Positions 61,301 to 64,000 of a stretch of 64,000 bases of DNA are shown here, one piece after another. A program made the translations under genes and the position numbers. The DNA comes from Pedobacter sp. Leaf216. Its GTDB lineage: Bacteria; Bacteroidota; Bacteroidia; Sphingobacteriales; Sphingobacteriaceae. The stretch's first letter is position 1. The number at the start of each line of letters is the position of its first letter. The DNA lies in assembly GCF_001421515.1 (NCBI RefSeq), contig NZ_LMKM01000002.1:62001-126000 (forward strand), in the 5' to 3' direction. The notes under the pieces were generated by a model. It was not told where the DNA came from. It searched no databases and saw only the letters and a list, made by a program, of their open reading frames with translations.

Positions 61301-64000
61301 AAGTATAAGGGGTAGATCCACCGGTTGCAGATGGAATAGTTTGTGTAGGATAAACTGTTCCTGTGGTTCCGTTGGCTAAAGTTGCTGCTGGTAAAACCAA
61401 AGGATCGGTTACTTTTATTGTGTAGTTAGCCGTAATGGTATTGCCATTGGCATCTGTTACGGTAACCGGAATAGTATATGTTCCAATTTGAGTTGGGGTT
61501 CCTGTAATTTCTCTTGTTGCAGGGTTAAAAGTTAATCCCGGAGGAAGGGAAGTAGCTGTATAAGTATACGGACCAGTTCCGCCAGTTGCAGCTGGAATTC
61601 CGTTTGTAGTGTAAGCTGTACCTGTTACACCGTTAGGCAATGCTCCCGGAGCCAGAGCCAATGCTGGTGTTACAGTTAAAGTAAATGTTGAAGTTGTACT
61701 GCATCCTTTTGTATCAGTTGCAACAACATCAAATGTTGGATTACCTGTTGCAGTTGGTGTTCCGCTCACCAAACCTGCTGTTGATAAAGTTAAACCTGCG
61801 GGTAAAGTACTGCCCGAAGCCAGTGTGTAGGTATAACCAGGTGTACCACCAGTTGCTACCGGAAGTTGTTTACTGTATGGAGAAGCAATTGTTGCATTGG
61901 TTAAAGTTGTACCCGCAAATACAATTGCAGGGTTAACGCTAATAACCACCGGAACTCTTGTTGTATTTGAACAGGTACCTTTGCTTACCTGCACATAATA
62001 AGTTGTGGTTACTGTTAATGCCGGAGTAGTGAAGTTAGCACCTGTTCCTACCTGATTTCCACCTGTTGGCGCATCAAACCAGGCCAAAGTTGTACCTCCG
62101 TTTGCAGTTGCGCTTAATGTTGCAGTGCTGCCTGAACAAATACATTGTGCACCTGCGATAAATGTTGGGTTTGGATAAACCACAGTAGCACCATAAATAT
62201 CTAAGCTGGTTAAGGCAGAAACCAATGCACCAAAACTCACTTGTACCCTATCGTAAGCACCACCTGCTAAAACAGTTGCTGCAAAGCGGTTTCCGGATAA
62301 AAGTTGAAGACTTAATAAGCCACCGTTTAATTGTACGGTTTTAACAACTGTTGTACCGTTTAATACGGTAACAGTTACATTGTTTAATAAACCAACATCA
62401 GCTAAACCGGTTGGTAAGGCCAAATCTAAGCGGATGCTATCAGTAGCAACCCCTGTAGATGGGAAAATTAATTGTTGGTAACCAGTTGCCGTAGCACCTA
62501 CAGCAAGAGAAATTCTTGTAAAGTTGTTTGCATTCGCATCGGTTGAGTTACCCGCACCGTTTACTGCGCATAATAAACAAATACCATTAATACCGGTACT
62601 CTGTCCATTTGCAGCATTACAAGCCGTTGCACCACCACCGTTAATTACGGTTACAGTTACCGGAACGCGACTTGCGCTTATACATCCATTGGCGTTTGTA
62701 GTTTCAATATAATATATTTTGGTTGCAGTTAATGCTGGTGTAGTGAACGAAGTTCCAGATCCTACTTGTGTTCCGCCAGTTGGCGCATCAAACCAGGCAA
62801 TGGTATTTCCTGCGTCAGCAGTCGCTGTTAATGTTGTAGTTTGGCCAGAGTTGATTACCTGGTTATTTGTAGTAACCGTTGCTAAAGTTGCAGGCGGATT
62901 AACAGAAACTGTAACAGATGTTCTTGTGCTGATTGCTGTTCCAGAAACAGCCTCAACATAAAATACCGTTGCCGAACTTATTGCAGGTGTTACAAAAGTA
63001 CCGTTATTGCCTGTTACCAGTGGTGTACTTCCTGTAGAGGCATACCAGTTATAGGTTACACCAGCTTGCAGGTTGCTTACCGTTAAAGTAGCAGTGCTGC
63101 CGGTACAAACTGTTGCAGAAGCCACAACCGGAGCATTAACCGTTACCGTTATTGCATAAGTTGTAGTTGCTTTATTGTTATTGGCATCTGTAGCAGTTAC
63201 AGCAACATTATAAGTACCACCCTGAGTTGGCGTCCCTGTAATTTCTCTTGTGGTTGGGTTAAATGATAAGCCCGGAGGAAGGTTTGTAGCGGCATAAGTA
63301 TATGGAGCCGTGCCACCTGTTACCGCAGGTAAAGTTTGTGGCAAATAAGAAGTACCAACAATTCCGTTAGGTAAAGTTCTGGTTGGTAAGGTTAAGGTAC
63401 CATTTACTTTAATTGGATAAGTGTTATTAGCAGTTTTACCCTGGCTATCGGTAACCGTAACACCAATGGTATAATTACCTGCCTGGGTTGGCGTACCGGT
63501 AACCTCTCTTGTAGTTGGGTTAAATGATAATCCCGCGGGCAAACCTGTAGCAGCATAAGTATAAGGACCAACGCCACCAGTTGCACTTGGTAAAGTTTGC
63601 GTAGCATAAACCGTTCCTTCAGTTCCATCAGGCAAAGTTGCTGCAGGCAACAACAATGGGTTGTTTACATTAATGGTATAATTGGTGGTAACTGTTTTTC
63701 CATCAGCATCTGTTACGGTAACCGGCACGGTATAAGTACCCGCTGTAGTTGGCGTACCCGTAATGGCTTTGGTAGATGGATTAAAGGTTAAGCCCGGAGG
63801 CAAACCAGTTGCCGAATAAGTATAAGGCGTGGTGCCACCAGTTGCACTTGGAATAATCTGTGTAGTATAAACTGTTCCGGTAGTACCATCAGCCAATGTT
63901 GCTGGAGGTAACAATAAAGGATCAGTAATTTTTACAGTATAATTTGAAGTAATGGTATTGCCATTTGCATCAACAACAGTAACCGGAATGGTATAGTTAC
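52371..64000 (-). CDS. Giant multi-domain T9SS adhesin, N-terminus outside the window
   Basis: The frame is open through 64000, giving more than 3,870 residues. Reading N to C (right to left): three or more He_PIG Ig domains (to 63140), Ig_7-like domains, a ~150-residue block (62620-62160), five He_PIG domains (61930-60630), Ig_7 domains, a second copy of the block (60110-59650), two related blocks (58890-58440, 57660-57180) among further Ig_7 domains, eleven Ig_7 units with a KCEN-type motif (56660-53695), three Ig_7 units, one FN3-like domain (about 52920-52650) and a CHU_C/type B gliding-motility C-terminal domain (IPNAFTPNNDGKNDTFLIYG). It is secreted and surface-displayed by T9SS, probably for adhesion or gliding. 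Near-identical repeats make assembly errors possible. Confidence 0.93.
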   Translation of the reverse strand, partial: NYTIPVTVVDANGNTITSNYTVKITDPLLLPPATLADGTTGTVYTTQIIPSATGGTTPYTYSATGLPPGLTFNPSTKAITGTPTTAGTYTVPVTVTDADGKTVTTNYTINVNNPLLLPAATLPDGTEGTVYATQTLPSATGGVGPYTYAATGLPAGLSFNPTTREVTGTPTQAGNYTIGVTVTDSQGKTANNTYPIKVNGTLTLPTRTLPNGIVGTSYLPQTLPAVTGGTAPYTYAATNLPPGLSFNPTTREITGTPTQGGTYNVAVTATDANNNKATTTYAITVTVNAPVVASATVCTGSTATLTVSNLQAGVTYNWYASTGSTPLVTGNNGTFVTPAISSATVFYVEAVSGTAISTRTSVTVSVNPPATLATVTTNNQVINSGQTTTLTATADAGNTIAWFDAPTGGTQVGSGTSFTTPALTATKIYYIETTNANGCISASRVPVTVTVINGGGATACNAANGQSTGINGICLLCAVNGAGNSTDANANNFTRISLAVGATATGYQQLIFPSTGVATDSIRLDLALPTGLADVGLLNNVTVTVLNGTTVVKTVQLNGGLLSLQLLSGNRFAATVLAGGAYDRVQVSFGALVSALTSLDIYGATVVYPNPTFIAGAQCICSGSTATLSATANGGTTLAWFDAPTGGNQVGTGANFTTPALTVTTTYYVQVSKGTCSNTTRVPVVISVNPAIVFAGTTLTNATIASPYSKQLPVATGGTPGYTYTLASGSTLPAGLTLSTAGLVSGTPTATGNPTFDVVATDTKGCSTTSTFTLTVTPALALAPGALPNGVTGTAYTTNGIPAATGGTGPYTYTATSLPPGLTFNPATREITGTPTQIGTYTIPVTVTDANGNTITANYTIKVTDPLVLPAATLANGTTGTVYPTQTIPSATGGSTPYTYAATGLPPGLTFDPATRAISGTPTQAGTFTVPVTVTDADGKTATNNYTIVVVDPLLLPAATLPDGTEGTVYATQTLPSATGGVGPYTYAATNLPAGLTFNPATREVSGTPTQAGNYAIGVIATDSEGRTASNTYALKVIGVLSLPGASLPNGIVGTPYPTQTLPAVTGGTAPYTYLATNLPPGLSFNTATREITGTPTLGGTFTISLTATDANGNKATTAYSITVTVNAPVVAAATVCAGSSATLSVSNLQAGVTYNWYAATGSTPLVTNNTGVFVTPVVTAPTVFYVEAVSGTAVSSRTAVNVSVNPSATLATVTTNSQVINAGQSTTLLATADAGNTIQWYDAATGGTQVGTGTSFTTPTLAATTTYYVETTTASGCKSASRVPVTVTVLNNGGGTACNAANAQNSGITGICLLCGITGAGNSTDADPANFTRISLSVGVGSSGYQQLIFPAAGTATDSLRLDLALPTGLADVGLLNNVTVTVLNGTTVVKTVQLNGGLLNLQLLSGNRFAATILAGGAYDRVQVSFGALVTALTSLDVYGATVIYPNPTVTAGAQTICAGSTATLTATANGGTTLAWYDAATGGTQLATGETFTTPALTATTTYYIQVSKGGCPNVTRVPVTVTVTPALPTPVLATIANVCEGSSATLSVANPDAAVTYKWYDAATGGNLIFTGAIFPTPALTAATTYYVEASQGNCTSAARAAAAVSVNPRPVLPVVTASSSTVSPGQTAILTASSADPTNTFNWYTSNTSTTPVYVGATYVTPPLLATTTYYVESVSTNGCTSASRVQVTITVDGNGSPNPVPCEAATTQVGGVTGVALLSGVFNPALAIDNDTQTASSLVMPVGALGASVYQRVGFGSLSKVGDTVRVLVSSPGKLLSLSLLGNAAITTYVGTNSNGDSRLLNDNLLNIQLLSGNTQALITFVPTSVFDGVEVRLNSGVLGALTSINLNYAQRILVAPTVTSANVTACVGQTAQLEVSNPSASLTYRWYDATGTYLSGKDGIIFTTPVLTGDTKFYVAAVSATGCVSYKTVVNVTTNPAPVTPDLLSASVNTCPNTSVTFQVKNPIAGTTYNWYDSATSTTVLFTGDNFTTPLITANTSYFVAAVNGCGTSSTRTEGKIILGTIDVPVITPPSITISEGAVAVLKATSSTAGATINWYTTANGTVPVFTGETYVTPQLTTTTTYYVEATVPGGCTATSRATVTVTVIPNGNPVVTPCGAATTTVASGVTGLGVLAGVFNPTFAVDNDINTGSSLVIPVGLLGSSVYHQVGFTGLSNVGDTLRVKITTPGTLLSVAVLPNLTVTTFQGTTSNNDAVAVSNPLINLKLLSGGTSAILTFVPTNRFDGVELRLSSGLLGALTSVNLDYAQRVITTPTVTAATASACQGSSATLSVQNPQAGVTYKWYLGTTYQAGKDGVTFTTDPALTAGTYTYSVTATANGCETLGTKVLVTVLPPAVTPIPSTTNPATTCIGTSATLSVQAVAGITYNWYDAAVGGNMLVTNNSNFTTPANLAAGTYNYYIEAVSGAGCTNPTRAVVSITVNPSALATDLTVTGTTSLCASGTAVLTATSTTVTSPVFTWYTDAALTQVAFVGAVFNTPAINVTTKYYVTVSGTNKCANTPGNAKEVTIMVNPVAGPTDINVAGTSTTCGGSSVTLNATSTTVTNPIFTWYSDAALTTVAFTGANFITPALSATTTYYVTVKGDNKCENTAATAKPITITVNPAATDADIAITGITSICKGSTAALSASTTTVINPVFTWYSNAALTTVAYVGASFTTPALNATTTYYVTVRGDNKCENLAANAEVVTVTVKDFATAADIAVSDAKICAGSTTMLMASSTTVTQPVFTWYSDASLTSVVFTGPTFTVTGLTATTTYYVTVKGANKCENSAADAKVVTVTVNPLATTTDIILSGSTSACAGSSAVLSATSPTVTNPVFTWYSDAALTNVSFIGATYTTPALNSTTTYYVTVKGDNKCENAPGTARVITITVNPVATASDITATDATICAGSGTTLVASTTTVTNPTFTWYNDAALTSVAYVGTSFVTPVLTATTKYYVTVKGDNKCENSGTTAKVVTVNVNQGATLADITLSAPTLVCGSGTAVINASSTTVTNPVFTWYNDASLTSVAFTGPIFTTPVLTTTTTYYVTVKGTNRCENTAANAAAVTIKVNPIAVASDVVVSGSTNICGGSAAVLTASSTTVTNPVFTWYTNATLTDVAFVGAVFTTPTLTANTTYYVTVKGDNKCENSAATAKSVNVVVNPVASATDVTAADATICAGSSASLVASTTTVTNPIFTWYSDAALTTPVFTGATFNTPALTATTKYYLTIKGDNRCESSAANAKVVTVNVNAGATAADITLSTPARVCGSGTAVINASSTTVTNPVFTWYNDASLTSVAFTGPIFTTPVLTTTTTYYVTVKGSNKCENTAANAKTVTITVNPIAVATDIAVNGSTSVCASSAATLAATSTTVTNPIFTWYSDAALNTVVFTGPVFTTPVLTASTTYYVTVKGDNKCENTAATARVVAITVNAIPNNPVVTVPNGGICAGDGATLTVSNAQPGVTYEWYNAAVGGNLLFTGTTYNVTALAATTDYYILAIGTGGCNNNGGRVKVTVTVNAKPTVPTVASTSVSVCSGSPAILTVTNPQAGVTYNWYTAAAGGTLAGTGVNFTTPAVTANTTYYVEGANGTCISSSRTAVNVIALPVPVAPASVTAANGTLCSGSSTILTVNNPVAGLIYRWYAASSNGPVLAEGITFTTPNLTATTIYYVEAIAVGGCASPTRTAVTVTILPVLDKPAVVVQSTTANSITFAWAAVAGATAYEVSLDNGLTWINPTNGSTGTTYLVTGLKPDQSVSILVRARGQIECQTSANGSVTGKAANPFGDQVYIPNAFTPNNDGKNDTFLIYGNTIAGAKMSIYTQWGQLIFQSDNVANGWDGTFKGVNQPIGVYVYMVDITFTNGTTSLRKGTVTLIR
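53695..56660 (-). repeat. Eleven tandem ~270-bp repeats encoding Ig_7-like domains
   Basis: Each unit encodes about 90 residues with the pattern C.GS...L.A..TTVTNP.FTWY.D..LT.V.F.G..F.TP.L...TTYYVTVKG.NKCEN. Units 6-7-8 and 9-10-11 (N to C) form a duplicated three-domain block of about 806 bp: units 7 and 10 are almost identical (DITLS..., VCGSGTAVINASSTTVTNPV). Confidence 0.9.
59600..64000 (-). repeat. ~2.52-kb tandem segmental duplication inside the adhesin gene
   Basis: The segment around 59650-61400 recurs at about 62165-63930, an offset of about 2,515 bases. In both copies three He_PIG domains (opening ADGTTG or ANGTTG, PDGTEG, PNGIVG) are followed by two Ig_7 domains, a block containing GLADVGLLNNVTVTVLNGTT and a further Ig_7 domain. 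The second copy continues past the window edge. Confidence 0.85.

Overview
The window looks like a chromosomal segment of a Sphingobacteriaceae member, most like Pedobacter (phylum Bacteroidota). The evidence is the type IX secretion (T9SS) C-terminal sorting domain with PorP/SprF and PorE-like partners, promoters of the TTG-N19-21-TAnnTTTG form, the near absence of Shine-Dalgarno sequences, a cysteine-poor DksA-like zinc finger, and many TGACG-ended palindromic dispersed repeats. I saw no tRNA, rRNA, CRISPR array, transposase or prophage.

Layout. 0-2.6 kb: 3' end of a TraR/DksA-family gene coupled to lspA, a DUF4269 protein and a secreted DUF1080 protein. 2.7-6.9 kb (minus): 2-oxoglutarate dehydrogenase E2 and E1. 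7.0-10.8 kb: a light/DNA-repair group (DASH-type cryptochrome, a TIGR01777 SDR protein, a class I photolyase). 10.8-12.3 kb: two FKBP-type lipoproteins. 12.8-19.5 kb (minus): a fatty-acid beta-oxidation operon headed by a MarR regulator, with a four-helix-bundle gene framed by inverted repeats inside it. 19.6-29 kb: envelope and lipid genes (OmpA, gamma-glutamyltransferase, acyl-CoA ligase, a beta-barrel, a TonB-C-like protein, an M61 peptidase). 29.3-34.8 kb: an RND efflux operon. 35.0-37.9 kb: an unusual run of a HExxH protein followed by five tandem paralogous monoheme cytochrome c-like lipoproteins. 38-43.8 kb: BadF-type kinase, stand-alone response regulator, DUF4241 protein, HtpG, and a two-gene unit containing an HsdR-N-like nuclease domain.

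44.0-49.1 kb is the most interesting part: a LytTR response regulator, a histidine kinase and a full-length LanB-type lanthipeptide dehydratase surround a 48-residue ORF on the minus strand (44897-45043). Its lysine-rich start and Ser/Thr-rich, cysteine-free end make it a candidate precursor peptide. The regulator gene and the kinase/precursor intergenic region each carry three direct repeats at 21-22 bp spacing, the geometry expected of LytTR binding sites. No LanC cyclase, protease or transporter is visible nearby.

49.2-64.0 kb (minus): a giant repetitive T9SS adhesin (more than 3,870 residues, running off the right edge), then a PorP/SprF protein and a PorE-like TPR/propeller/CRD/OmpA protein, probably one operon for secreting and anchoring the adhesin.

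All functional calls come from reading motifs by eye. No database search was run.
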